A stretch of 64,000 nucleotides of DNA, from NCBI GenBank assembly GCA_019802505.1, contig JAFMOC010000059.1:951001-1015000 (forward strand). The letters are read 5' to 3'. Below are positions 46,341 through 57,668 of the stretch, piece after piece. How positions within the stretch are numbered: position 1 is the stretch's first letter; every line of letters starts with the position of its first letter. The notes beneath the pieces were generated by a model. It ran no database searches. It saw nothing but the letters and a program-made list of their open reading frames with translations, and was not told the DNA's origin. This stretch comes from Corydoras sp. C115 (taxonomy: Eukaryota; Chordata; Actinopteri; Siluriformes; Callichthyidae). A program made the translations under genes and the position numbers.

Positions 46341-47237
46341 AATGCAATTGTTGCTCTCCGTGCAATGTGATGTAGGTTTTCTCCACACAACTCTTTGGCA
46401 GGTGCTTCAGTGTTACCCACTGCACATTATGACAATAAGAAAAAGTTAAAAGCAGCGGCTCCCACTATTAAAAGAGATCAGAGAACATTGTTACACATGA
46501 CTCTCTCTTTCTCTCCCTCACTCTCCTCTTGTTCACTTTTGCTCATGATTTGTTTTGATCTCTGCAGCAGTGGATGTGCAATGTCACTAATACTGTAATT
46601 AATAAAAAGTAAGATGACAGAGAAACACTAAAAGTTCAAATAGAACCTATAAGACACGCATCTGAGCGGAGCCACTCAGGCGGTTCTGCAGATAAAATAC
46701 AAACTGGAGCAAAAAATATTTACACTGCAAGACCTGGGTTTCTTCTTTCATTCATAAATTATGGATGATTGATTAATTTATTTATTTTCAGTGTAGCAGA
46801 AAGTCAGTACAAAATAATGTTCTAGTAGGACTACTTAGCACTCTCCACACGAGTGGATACACTAAGAAACAGAGAGAGAGAAAGGGAGAGAGACAAAACA
46901 TAAAAGATGCAAGCGAGGGGAATTCACGGATTCGTAATGCATGCTTTACTGGGTTTATCTGGCTTTGTGCCAAAATGTACTTTAGAATTAATTTCAAAAC
47001 CACACAGAGAATTCCCCGTTGCGAACGTTATTATGAGATGTGTTCGAATAACTGAGCTCTTAACCGATGCAAATCTAAGCGTAAGTATATACTGCAGACG
47101 TAAGCACAGACCTGCAGTTTTGTGTAAACACTGTGGAACCCCTGGTGGAACTCTGTGTTATAATGACTTTCTAAGTGAATATAAGGTGTCTGATTATAAT
47201 TTTAACTTCAGGTAATGGTTAGAATTTATTTACTCTC
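46340..47237. other. Unique non-coding stretch
   Basis: The 102-codon plus-strand frame at 46907-47215 has no recognised domain and no convincing splice sites; judged chance. Confidence 0.4.
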
Positions 47238-47250
47238 TTAAAATCTATCT

Positions 47251-47581
47251 TTCCATTCATTATCTTCCACTTTATCCTCTACTAGGGTCGGGGGGAGGTT
47301 CCCGTGCCCATCCAGGGGAGCACGTTTTGGGCATTGGGCAGATACACCCAGGACAGGACGCTAATCTATCGCTGGATACACACTCACTCACACAGACACA
47401 CACAGACACACTCTATATGTGGTGATTTGGCGAATTCAATTGACCTTGATCCATGTTTTTGGACCGTGGGAGGAAATCGGAGAACCCGGAGGAAACCCAT
47501 GCGGACACGGGCAGAACATGGAAACTCCACCAAGATTGGGATTCGAACCGGGAATCCTTAGCACTGAGAGGCACCACCCTG
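47251..47581 (-). mobile_element. SINE-1 with target duplication, head shortened
   Basis: 331 bp. Tail TTCCATTCATTATCTTCCAC, central domain, reversed B box (GGGATTCGAACCGGGAATCC) and CACTGAGAGGCACCACCCTG, where most of the A-box end is deleted. The 13-bp flanks TTAAAATCTATCT (47238-47250) and TTAAAATCTGTCT (47582-47594) differ at one base. Confidence 0.9.
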
Positions 47582-47637
47582 TTAAAATCTGTCTAACATT
47601 AAAGTAAGAGCAGTTTGACTAAACATACCGATTCACT

Positions 47638-47785
47638 TTACAGTTCTGTGATCACAGACTGTAGGCAGGTTTGGCTCCATGGTCAAGAACCCCACATGAT
47701 CACCCCAGAGCAGGTATTATTTGAGTTATTATTGATTATTAGCAATGCAGTGGTACTGACATGTTTAGTAGTGTTCCTTTAACAT
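47638..47785 (+). mobile_element. MITE-B fragment
   Basis: ATCACAGACTGTAGGCAGGT, GGTCAAGAACCCC, CCAGAGCAGGTATTATTTGA and GCAATGCAGTGGTACTGACA follow the left half of MITE-B in order. Confidence 0.6.
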
Positions 47786-48099
47786 TAACATTTGGTCATG
47801 TGACAAATATTCCATCTTGATGATGTGTGTTCAGGTACATTTTTGGCGTATTGTTACTATAGCGATGGAAAACACAGGTGCACTGCTGACTGAAAACAAC
47901 CTCTCCAGATGTCAACAGTCAGATGTCGGCGGTGAATCACCACAGGTGCGTGTCCAACACCACTGAATGCTGAATAAAACTGACCGCTATTCATCTTCAT
48001 TTGTACAGAGAATGCAGATACATAGTGTACACTATACTGTGTGTTCTCTAATCACAGTCAAATGGAGAACCACATGTTGCAGCACATTTAGTCCAGGTA

Positions 48100-48190
48100 G
48101 CTACAGAGCACACCTAGCTCTGTAAGGGAACAGCAAGTGACCCAGTGACTGGTTTATTGAACGTTACACCCAAAACAAACCCATGACTTA
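48100..48190 (-). mobile_element. MITE-C (hAT-like) fragment
   Basis: CTCTGTAAGGGAACAGCAAG, GTGACTGGTTTATTGAACGT and AAAACAAACCCATGACTT match the reverse of the MITE-C interior. Confidence 0.6.
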
Positions 48191-48191
48191 C

Positions 48192-48363
48192 AAGCATTCC
48201 AGCTAGATTGTTGGGGTCAGAACACAAGGCCAGCCATGATACAGCACCCCTGACTCAATGAGGGTTAAGAGCCTAGCTGAAGGACCCACATTGGTAACTT
48301 GGATTGGAACCCTGAATCTTAAGATTGATGGTCCAACACCTTAACCACTGAGTTACCACACCC
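48192..48363 (-). mobile_element. SINE-2 copy
   Basis: CAGCACCCCTGACTCAATGA, GGGTTAAGAGCCTAGCTGAA, GGACCCACATTGGTAACTT and head CACCTTAACCACTGAGTTAC. The tail is diverged. Confidence 0.75.
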
Positions 48364-49202
48364 AGAGATGGATCAGCAGTGGGTCTGGAGCATATAAAAA
48401 TTTAATGTTGCCTGGCCGCTCAAGGAAGGTGGTGCCCCCAACTGAGCCTTGGTCATACAAGGTTTCTTTTTATAGAAAACCAATCACATTCCACTGTTTC
48501 TGGTACAGACTTAAAAAAAACTGCGAAAACTGTAAAGTGCTTTGTGAATAAATACACCCAAACAAAGACGTGATAGAATATGTGTAGTATGTTGCTTGGA
48601 GACCTCGCAGTGATTCAAAGACAATGGTCACCAGCTGTAGTTCTGCAGATTACATCCAGGCAATCATTAATACATTCCATTAAAAAAAAATGCATGTAGG
48701 AAATCCAGGACCACGTCCCGCACAGGTCAACAATCAATAAAAAACGGGTCCACACAACCGGGGGCCATTTATCATTCCCAATTAACCTCGTGTTATTAAC
48801 TTGAGGAAATAAACAAGGTCTTGAGAGGAAACAGCTGTTTTATCTAATTAACCCCTCTAGAAGTCCTTGATTGTCTATGGTACTTGAATCTAATATCATT
48901 GCCCTACTTTAGTAGCACTAATGAGTATGATCCAGACGATTATGGACTTCTGAAAAGTTAATTAGTGGTAGCAGGTGTTGTAGATCACAGCTGGAACTAT
49001 GCTTAACAGGAGAGTCAATCCACAGGATCAGGGTTGATGACCATCTCTTAAAATGACCCAGATAGCTTCAGCAACAACTCACCAGGTCCTAACTTACACC
49101 CTGCGCAAGGCACGTCACAATGCTCATTTCATTCTCACACCCCACCAAAAGTCTATTTTCCTTTTTTGTAGCAGTCTAGAAATGAGGCGTGTTTATGTAC
49201 AT
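48364..49202. other. Unique non-coding stretch
   Basis: No recognised repeat or exon. Confidence 0.4.
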
Positions 49203-49318
49203 CGCCCGATACGTTCTCCCCAGGGTGGGCATGGGGAACCCCTCCCGCGACTCTAGAGGCATGGGGAACCCTATTCCCGCGAATAGAGGATAAAGCGGAA
49301 GACACTGGATAGATGGAT
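49203..49318 (+). mobile_element. SINE-1 tail fragment with a small internal duplication
   Basis: CGCCCGATACGTTCTCCCCA, GGGTGGGCATGGGGAACCCC, then a second GGCATGGGGAACCCTATTCC and tail GAATAGAGGATAAAGCGGAA. The segment from GGCATGGGGAACCC is present twice about 34 bases apart. Confidence 0.8.
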
Positions 49319-50165
49319 AATTTAAGAATTTGAATATAAATATTAAATTTTCTGGGTTAATGGTGTATTATTAAAATGACATAGTACAAATTCCTTTATC
49401 TAGTCCTTAATGCTTTCTTTTTATTTCCTTTAAGCCTTCCCGACAGTTCTGTCCATTTTTACGATTTTGCTCTTTTTTTAACTCGTAGTCTGAAAACCGA
49501 AAGATGATCTCCTGCTTATGGATAACCACAATCGAAAGGTCATAGCTGTGGTAAAGAAGATCATAAATCGAACACAGAGAACTGATTTTGCATAACTTAT
49601 ATAATTCTAACTCTGACATTTATAATAAATTACAGGAAGAACACACTTCTAAGAATAAATGTGACATCGCTTTTATCCTTTATGTCAGAACATTTAAAAT
49701 GCCCCAGGATTGACTGCTTTATATATCTCAGAACTCATTTTTAGAAAAATTACTGAATCTTCTACAAAAAGCAGCACAAAGACAGCTGAGTGATTTCAGG
49801 TACAATGTGAACAAAGTGGAAGTTTTTTAATTTTATTTTGACGACATTGATGTCTTAGAAACTGGTTTTTTTTTTTTTGTGGTGGATAATGGTCCTAGTT
49901 TGAACCATTTCAACTGGAAGGGTTCATAAATAAGGATATTATTCCAATCAGCCAAGCTGCAGATCCACAACTTATCCTTAAACCAATAGACACAAGTCAG
50001 GAAAATTCCTTAAAGAGAACATCAACAGCTACATGAGCAATCAATCTTATTCCCATTAAGGCACAACTTAAGCATAAAAGGAGTACAAAATAAGGAATAC
50101 AGTGCAAATGTATATAAACAGATGGAAAAGGGGAAAGAACCATGTTGCTAGTTGCATTATTATCT
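49319..50165. other. Unique non-coding stretch
   Basis: No recognised repeat or exon. Confidence 0.4.
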
Positions 50166-50443
50166 AATCTCATATAATTATCTACTGCCTAATGCTCTGT
50201 TAGGGTCTCAGGGGGGCTCCCCATGCCTATCCAGGGGAGAACGTTTTGGGCCCTGGGCAGATACACCTAGAACAGGCAACAAATCCATCACTAGTCCACA
50301 CTCCCATACACACATACCATATAGAACAAGGAGCAATCCCATGTGGACATGGAAACAACATAATTACGTCCAGATGAGGATTAAAACCTGGGTCCCCAGC
50401 GCTGAGAGGTGAACATGCTAACCACTATGCCAATGTGCCGCCC
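50166..50443 (-). mobile_element. SINE-1, diverged, head-to-head with the next copy
   Basis: ATTATCTACTGCCTAATGCT, CCATGCCTATCCAGGGGAGA, GGGCAGATACACCTAGAACA, GGATTAAAACCTGGGTCCCC and head CCACTATGCCAATGTGCCGC; most of the central domain is deleted. Confidence 0.8.
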
Positions 50444-50471
50444 TGGTTGCAAGAACAAGGTTCTTTCACTA

Positions 50472-50714
50472 GGTGGCACAGTGTCATAGTGGTTAGCCCA
50501 TCTGCCTCTCAGTACTGAGGATCCAGGTTTGAATACCGTTTCAATAGTCCCTTACTTGCCCCTATCTAAATTGCCCTTATATAGTGTGTGTCTGTATGAG
50601 TGAGTGTGTGACCAGCCATGGATTGGTGTCCTGTCCTGGGTGTATCTGCCCAGCACCCGGAACTTTCTTCCTTTGATGGGCATGGAGACCAAGACCCCCA
50701 ACCATGAAATGAGA
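50472..50714 (+). mobile_element. SINE-1, central domain deleted
   Basis: Head AGGTGGCACAGTGTCATAGT, GGATCCAGGTTTGAATACC, then directly AATTGCCCTTATATAGTG and GTCCTGTCCTGGGTGTATCT with a diverged tail. It faces the reversed copy 28 bases to the left. Confidence 0.8.
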
Positions 50715-52576
50715 ATGCTCTTCCTTTTTGGGTGGGTGGTACTTGTTATGTAAGTCTGTTAATGTCCACCATGCATTTAATGTAACAAAGAAATGCTCAA
50801 AAAATCTAATTAAAAAAAAATCTTATTCTTAAGTCGTTTTTTGGGGTATTTTGGTTAAATAACTAAACACAACGATAAAAAATAAACCTAAATCAATGCT
50901 AGGTATTAAACATTCATCTGAGTTACAGCTTTGTTTGATGCCAAGGTCAGTTCCTCTGTCTGCATCCTCACCCACTGTTAGTGCTCCCATGTGAATACAA
51001 CTTCAGCATGAATGGAATAAGTGGTTCTAGATAAACAAAAACACTAAATATTGTGAGGAAAAAAAAAAAACACGATTAAAATATAAAAATAAAATGAAAA
51101 AATACATGTGCTTTGGGCATCCCTTATGTTTTGACTTAAATCTTCCAGCATACAAAACAGACCTTGTATCTGTGTGTTTGGTTCTGATTCATGACTAAGA
51201 ACCTTCCACAGGTGATCAGTGGGACCGTGGGCAACATTGACTCACAGCTCACTTTTAAGCTCCTTCAGCTCCAGCTATGATGCCGGTGTGAATGCCGGAG
51301 GAGACAGATTTGCATATGAAACGCTGGGATGTGGAAGACGGCCTGTGGGAGCCCAGCCCTCATTGCCAGAGGGTGTGAGGAGAGTAGGAATTTACGTCCG
51401 ATGAGGTAAGCGTAGTTCCACTTCAAACATCATTATCACAAACAAAAAGTGGGAGTGAAGCACAGTTTGTTTGAAATTTTTTTCTGATATTTCTTTCTGA
51501 TATCTGGCTCCCAAAATCCACCAAACTTTTGTTTTTATGCTGCTTGTTAGTGCTGATGGGTTTATTCTGCTCATGCTTAGCCAGTCCTCTGGGTCTCCAA
51601 GCAGACATTGGCGTGTTACTACTTGTTTTACTAAATAGACCGATTACAGCCCCTTGACAGGATGTGAAGACAGATGTGGGACATGTGCAATTTCTGACAC
51701 TCGATCACCCGAATACCTGTCTGGACCATGTAAGACAGGAATGAGAATAAAGCATTAGCAAATCAAGAACGAGCAAACATTTCTATTTAAGAGCAACATC
51801 ACAGTGCCTCTATTATCCTCATTAAATCAAGCACAGGTTCTGCAGACTCGGAGAGGCATGATGGAATAAGTAATTTCTGGCTCTTTGCCCAGACTCTGAC
51901 AGCCGGTGTGGTTCCTTGCTCACCCGTCATGCATTCGTTGCTGCAGAGTTCAACAGCGAGAGGTCAACGCTGGCAAAGGCTAAATGAGGAACAGAGATGA
52001 AATGTCACAAGTGCAGCCCCATGCCATCCATGCTCAAAAGTGCACTACAAAACCAGCTGTATTAAATGCCCTTCTTTACTCAAGGACATTCAAGGGTTGT
52101 ATATGGAAGAATGAGCAGTTTTCCACATGGGCTAACTGATATGTGATGTCATGAACATTACAAACGAATTGGTGAATATGTGAGTTATGTGACATCATCG
52201 GCTAATGGGGTTTCCTGATCTTGTGTCTAATGAAAAACCTTGATGTTTGAATGAAGGTGCAATCACAATATTCTTCACCTGTAGTTCCACCTATAGTCAC
52301 TTATCATTTCTATTTAAATGGGCTGCTGAGGGTCAGCGATGGGACATTGATGTGGTACTGTGATCTTCTTAAAGGTGTGTCTGCCCTTTACATTTTCAGC
52401 ACATGGATTCATTTCCATATCCTGGAACAATGCGGGCTGCCTCTTCGGCAGCTTACATCCCAACTGTACCCCCTACTGTATGCGTGGGCACAGGGAGCAG
52501 GCACATCTAGTTGCCACTTGGCTGTCAGCTGGAAGCAGAGCACTATCAATCACAGTGTCTACTGAAAAGAAAACCT
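50715..52576. other. Longest repeat-poor stretch of the window
   Basis: About 1.9 kb without a recognised repeat family. A frame at 51219-51404 is followed by the donor-like GAGGTAAGCG, and overlapping frames lie at 52251-52617. None has a domain or an acceptor that makes a convincing exon. Confidence 0.35.
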
Positions 52577-52690
52577 GTGGGTGTGGTAGCTTAATGGTTA
52601 GGGAGCTGACCTATTAATGTAAAGGTTGTGGGATTAAATCGGAGGTCCACTGAAGTTACCAACATTAACCTTTGGGGTGCTGTTCCATGG
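52577..52690 (+). mobile_element. SINE-2 head half
   Basis: Head GGGTGTGGTAGCTTAATGGT, GGTTGTGGGATTAAATCGGA and GGTCCACTGAAGTTACCAAC. The tail is absent. Confidence 0.75.
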
Positions 52691-52799
52691 ACAGCCGAAA
52701 ATTGCTTGATGGCTTAAGCTGCACAGGTTTGGCCTCTTAGGCTGGTGCTCATTTTGGAGCGGTTGGGAAAGACGTATTGTAAATTCATAGTATCAATTT

Positions 52800-52980
52800 C
52801 CCAGGTCCACTGAAGATACCATTGTTGGGCCTGGAGCAAATCCTTTAACCCTTATTGCTCAAAAAGCGGTCATATGGACAACCCTGAATTCTGACCCCAA
52901 CAATCAAGTTGGGATACCCCAACTAACAAGTCGCTATGGATAAAAGTATCTGCTAAATGACCTCATGTAATGTAAATGAC
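52800..52980 (+). mobile_element. SINE-2 tail half
   Basis: CCCAGGTCCACTGAAGATAC, TTGGGCCTGGAGCAAATCCT, TAACCCTTATTGCTC, then AACAAGTCGCTATGGATAAA, AGTATCTGCTAAATGACCTC and ATGTAATGTAAATGAC, the complete 3' tail. It repeats the GGTCCACTGAAG segment of the copy to its left, so the two are separate copies. Confidence 0.8.
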
Positions 52981-54554
52981 CTAATGCATGACACCCACAT
53001 GACGTTTTGATTGTGCTAATACCCGAACAGTTAATCAAAAAGAAATATTGAGGTTAGGCTGCAGATTTGGGTTTGTAGAGAAAGGGGAGCTATAGACCAT
53101 CGGAAATCAGCAGGATAGAAAGACTAAAAGAAAAAGACATTCTAAAAGATTAGGGCTTAATGTGGAAATGAAACCAAATAATCCAGTCATGTAACAAGCC
53201 GTTAAAAGGTAATGTGCAATGTCAACCCTGGAGACCTCCACCGGGACACTTCCTAAGCACAAACGATTCCGTGTGACACTGCTCACCAATGCGGTCATGT
53301 GCGTTCCTCTACATCAGCTTATGGGCTGTCGATTAAAAGTTTATGGTTCTGAATAATTGAGTTTTTTTATGTCCATAAAGTCATACAGGTTCTGCGGTCA
53401 AAAGTTTCCAGTCTATTAACCTTCAACACTTTAGTCCTCGGCACAGCCCTGAATCGTTCTATTGACAAGACTGTCCTGTGGGATTCAATACACAGAGTGG
53501 ATCAAGCTGAATCCTAAAAGGAACATTCGGCTGAAAATAGAGAAACAGATAAGTAATCTACAAATAGCTATCCGGCTTTGACAAAGTAATCTTCTCTTGC
53601 TTTCAAATTGCATCATATACGTTTACGTCCTAAAGTCTAACACGATTTCCAGACAGGGCTTTTCCTGCAGGGTTATACTTATAAACTTTGGGCCACTGGA
53701 GACAGTCTAACAATGGTCTGTCCCAGCAGACCCCACTCCAGTGGTATTTTCTTGAAGGTACCTACCTGTCAATCTCTTTTGAATAATTTAGCCTAACCCA
53801 CCTTCATATAATCCCCTGTGAGATTCTTCACCAGGAACGAGAAGAAGTAAATGGAAAATACTGCGGAGTGAATGAGGGTGGGATATAGGATCTCATGGCT
53901 CTCAAGGTCCATTCATGTTGAGTGTAAACTCTCTCCTGACTGTAATGGAGGTTGAATTGGTGTATAAATGCATTCAGTCCAGGCTGGATATAGACAGAAA
54001 TGTAAAATGCAAAACCTGTTTAAGTTCCAAGAGCCAATTAAATGCTGTTTCACACACACAAGCACTCTCACATGCTTTCTTAACTCCACTGGAAAAGCTT
54101 TCCACAGGATTTTGGGGTTTGTCTTCAGGGATTTGTGACTGATTAGCATATGCAGCATCCGATTTGTAAGGTTAATCTGATGTTGGATGAGAAAGCCTGA
54201 CATTCCAATACATCCCAATAGGTTGGCCCAATGGAATTTACCAGCATATCCAGGCAACATACTAGTGTACTGATTAACATCAATAATTTTAAGGCAAGTA
54301 TTCATGAGTTGTATTTTGTGAGTGTCAGTCATGCTGTCATTCATGCTGTAACAGGAATCAGACTGTGGTAGCGTGGTGACGCTGGGGGGGGGGGGTACTT
54401 TGTGACATTATACAGTATGCTGTGAGTCGAGAGAATTCCATGGACCACAGCAGCGAGACTTTCGGCGAGTTACATCGTGTCATTACAGCTGTATGCTAAA
54501 GGTGATTTTAAATACTTTGTAATGAAGCGTGTTCCATGAGGGAAAACCTGTCCC
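52981..54554. other. Unique non-coding stretch
   Basis: A 143-codon minus-strand frame at 53913-54344 is the longest non-repeat frame in the window. It shows no signal peptide, membrane segment or known motif. A run of 12 G lies near 54385. Confidence 0.35.
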
Positions 54555-54745
54555 AGTCCTCATTCAAGTAATTTATTTATATAGCACTTTTTACAATAGC
54601 ACATTGTCACAAAGCAGCTTTACAGTTTTATGAGCCTTGGAACCCCCAAAGAGCAAGCCGAAGCGACTTTGGCAAGACGTTTTTATCTTAAGAAAGAAAC
54701 CATGGGAGGACCAAGACTCAGTGGGGGACTCATCCAGGAGCAGCA
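54555..54745 (+). mobile_element. Teleost dispersed repeat (TTTATATAGCACTTTTTACA type)
   Basis: TATTTATATAGCACTTTTTA, CACATTGTCACAAAGCAGCT, AAAGAGCAAGCCGAAGCGAC, TTTGGCAAGACGTTTTTATC and GAAACCATGGGAGGACCAAG make up a phrase order I recall from many fish genomes. A single copy here; the class is not assigned. Confidence 0.55.
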
Positions 54746-55771
54746 TCAACAGTGTAGGACACTAATGTACAGATTGTGTGATGATCAGATGTCTTTATTT
54801 AATTGGAAAACTGCATACTGCCTACAACATAGTATATACAAGCTGTAAGTGAGAATGAATAACATCTAAAAAGCACCAGGTATAAATAAGTAGTCCTCAA
54901 CGTCACATGAGGGTAGCGATGCTGGGAAGAAAATTTGAAGCTGATGGCAACAGACAATATTCAAAGGTAGTTAACTTACCTGCAAAGCAACCAATAATAT
55001 TCAGTGTGTGGTCTTTATATGCTGCGGCGAGGAAAGTGTTCTTCTACAGCCCAAGAATGCGCAGCTGTAGTGTTTATTTAATACAGTCTGTATATTAAGC
55101 CTGTTCCTGAGCTTAGAAATCCACTCTCTGGTCCTCACTATGACAATGTTTGTTACATGGTGGGAGCATATTACCGATGTTGTATGGTCACCACATACAC
55201 ACCTACTTACAAAATCATCTACTTTATCTGTTAATCAATACTTAATTAGTCAAAATTAGTACCTTTAGCTTAGCCAGTGATATCGGACGCAGTCATTGTT
55301 TATGAGCTATTTGCTGTTATTCTATCCTCTGCCCTATGATCTCCTATTATATAGTTCCTACAAACCTAACCAAAGCCCCATTTACCTGCGAAACACTTTG
55401 TTCAAGGTCACTTATTTGGATCAAATCATGTTTTTAAAATGCCCTCATTATTCCTGAACCAAGCTGCATGCAGCACAGATCCTTTTAATATGCAACACCA
55501 GTTTTTATATTCAGTCAATGTCTTCAGAATCAGGTCCAGACATTGTTCAGCGACGCCCTTTCACACTGGTATCACACAATGGGAGACTGTCCTTGTACTA
55601 TTTCACCTCAACTGAAAATATTCTCTTAAGGTCGTGATGCAGAAATCAGACTGTGAATAGCTGCATATAAACGATCATAGAGCTGATTTGTAATTTGGTC
55701 AATAAGTACTGTATGTAAATCTCTGTTCATTATTTTTTTTATTTGATTTACCATAGACAGTGCATACATAA

Positions 55772-55775
<4 letters not shown>
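54746..55775. other. Unique non-coding stretch
   Basis: No recognised repeat or exon. Confidence 0.4.

Positions 55776-55816
<41 letters not shown>
55776..55816. repeat. (CA)n then (TA)n, left flank of LTR-like element
   Basis: CA run to 55804, then TATATATATATA up to 55816. Confidence 0.9.
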
Positions 55817-56142
55817 GTGCCGTGGATAAAGAACTGACGAGGAGTCGAGATGTCAATATAACCAACTGGGTTTATTATAACAAGAACGTAAACGTGAACG
55901 CGTAGAACTCCAACACTCCAACCACGCAGACACGCAAACCCCTATATACACGTAACCCTATATACACGTACCCCCGGGAAATCCACGGGGCAATTTCCCA
56001 TTGGCAGGGCAACCTGCCAAGCCGCGACGTGTACACGCGCACCGCGGTGCATCCCAGGAAACCCATGGGCCAACTTCCCATTGGCAGGGCAACCTGCCAA
56101 GCCGTGACGTGTTCGCTACATGGCAAGCCCCACGTGGGTCGC

Positions 56143-56145
<3 letters not shown>
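55817..56145 (-). mobile_element. Candidate solo LTR inside a TA microsatellite
   Basis: A 329-bp GC-richer block bordered by TA repeats on both sides. Read on the minus strand it has an LTR-like order. First comes a U3-like part with two 60-bp direct repeats (56053-56112 and 55973-56032, 80 bases apart), each with a CCAAT-type box in GCCAATGGGAA. Two TATATAGG boxes (about 55940-55965) follow, then an AATAAA signal (55871-55876) and a short end. No gag, pol or second LTR is present. Termini are GTAGCGACC and CCACGGCAC on the minus strand, not a perfect TG...CA. Confidence 0.55.

Positions 56146-56224
<79 letters not shown>
56146..56224. repeat. (TA)n then (TG)n
   Basis: About 54 bases of TA followed by about 25 bases of TG, leading directly into SINE-1 sequence. 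Confidence 0.95.
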
Positions 56225-56537
56225 ACAATGCCCATCCAGGGGAGAAAGTTTCTGTCCAGATACACCCAGGACACCAGGACAGGGGGCCAATCTATCACTG
56301 GGCACACACTCACTCACACACAAACATACTCTACATGGGGCAATTTGGAGAATTCAATTGACCTTGATCCATGTTTTTGGATCAAGGTCAATTCCTCTGG
56401 GAGGAAACCGGAGAACCCGGAGGAAACCCACGTGGACACAGGGAGAACATGGAAACTTCACCCAGATTGGGATTCGAACCGGGAATCCCTAGTGCTGAGA
56501 GGAGAACATGCCAACCACTAAGCCACTGTGCCGCCCC
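56225..56537 (-). mobile_element. SINE-1 with hairpin-templated replacement, tail missing
   Basis: ATGCCCATCCAGGGGAGAAA, GGGGCCAATCTATCACTGGG, GGGCAATTTGGAGAATTC, central domain, reversed B box (GGGATTCGAACCGGGAATCC) and head CTAAGCCACTGTGCCGCCCC. At 56379-56393 the normal ACTGTG sequence is replaced by an inverted copy of 56356-56370. Confidence 0.9.
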
Positions 56538-57094
56538 TGGATACACACCAGTGAGAGAAATACCCTTCATTACATATTGACAACCTTCACAACCTGGATT
56601 TATTCAAGGTCACTACTGAGAAGCCCTCCAGTGCAGACCTTGCAGACCTTACATAATAAAATCCCTGCTGCTCGTAGTGCCATACTTTCTGGTTTGTTTG
56701 GCAGGTTTTTGTCTAGTTGGACAGCAGCCTTTAAAAGAAGCCAGTCACACATCAACAGTGATGCTCTAAATGGTGGTGAGAGTGAAACATGGTTCCTCAA
56801 AAGAGAGGAAAAGGTTATATTTGACTGTTTCTTTTAACCTTTATATGGGTCAAAAATAATCCAAACAGAACAGGAGGGTTAATACACGCTACATATTTTA
56901 GAAAAGGCAAATACTATGACAAATACTGTCAGGTGCAAAGCCGAGGGATTATAGTTTTGTGGGTTTTGTTTCCCTTCGCTGACTTACTATTCAATTTGGG
57001 ATTTAGTAAAAGGCTCGACGCATTTTGCATTTCTGTGCTCTGTATATCTCTTTGCATATGTCTATATGTATTGGTTAAACTTGTTCACACCATA

Positions 57095-57098
<4 letters not shown>
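56538..57098. other. Unique non-coding stretch
   Basis: A 109-codon frame at 56508-56837 starts in the SINE and has no recognised domain. Confidence 0.4.

Positions 57099-57147
<49 letters not shown>
57099..57147. repeat. (TG)n microsatellite
   Basis: About 48 bases of TG. Confidence 0.95.
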
Positions 57148-57148
<1 letters not shown>

Positions 57149-57504
57149 TCATAGAGGCAGTATATTAAGTCTCATTAACTTATGGGAAGGAGCATTAATC
57201 AAGCACAAAGAGAATAAATAAATAAATGCAAAACATTGGAGAAGATCAATGATTTAAAGCAAATGGATGGAGACTATAATTGGATCTTATCTACGTGACA
57301 GTTCTAAATATCCCAGACTGCCACAGCAGCATTTTTTACACTTTTGTTACTTTAATGGTCCTCTCTAAACCTTTTTCTAGTCATTTAGTTACATCCCTAT
57401 AGAGCAGATGTAAGTAACAGAAACCTTTGATATCCACGGTGAAGTTGTTTACACTGTCAAGACTAAACAGTTGAAAACTGTATTATTATTCCTAATGCAC
57501 AAAG

Positions 57505-57668
57505 CAGGGTAAATCAGTGGCACAGTGGTTAGTGATTCCAGGTAACAACAAGGAGGTCCTGGGTTTGATTCCCTTGGTCTGCGAAGGTGTCCTTGTGGTC
57601 CCCAGTTTCCTCCCACAACTAAAGATGCCAAATACATTGGAGACACCAAATTGTCTTAGTCACTGGGT
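57505..57668 (+). mobile_element. Divergent SINE-1-like copy
   Basis: GTGGCACAGTGGTTAGTGAT, CAAGGAGGTCCTGGGTTTGA, GTCCCCAGTTTCCTCCCACA and GGAGACACCAAATTG keep the V-SINE order but belong to another subfamily than the main group. It resembles the copy at 6573. Confidence 0.65.

Noticed and set aside
46907..47215. 102-codon plus-strand frame with several Cys
   Set aside because: The Cys/His spacing does not match a zinc finger or other known fold, and no splice sites or homologous family are recognised.
51219..51420. Possible exon followed by GAGGTAAGCG
   Set aside because: The donor is good, but the frame stops just before it and no acceptor or conserved peptide supports an exon.
53913..54344. 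143-codon minus-strand open frame
   Set aside because: It is the longest frame outside repeats, but it has no recognised domain or signal peptide, codon use looks random, and a frame of this length is expected by chance in 64 kb.
56001..56521. Overlapping 110-163 codon plus-strand frames
   Set aside because: They cross the LTR-like block, the TA/TG repeat and a SINE; the apparent length comes from Tyr-Ile and Cys-Val repeat translations.
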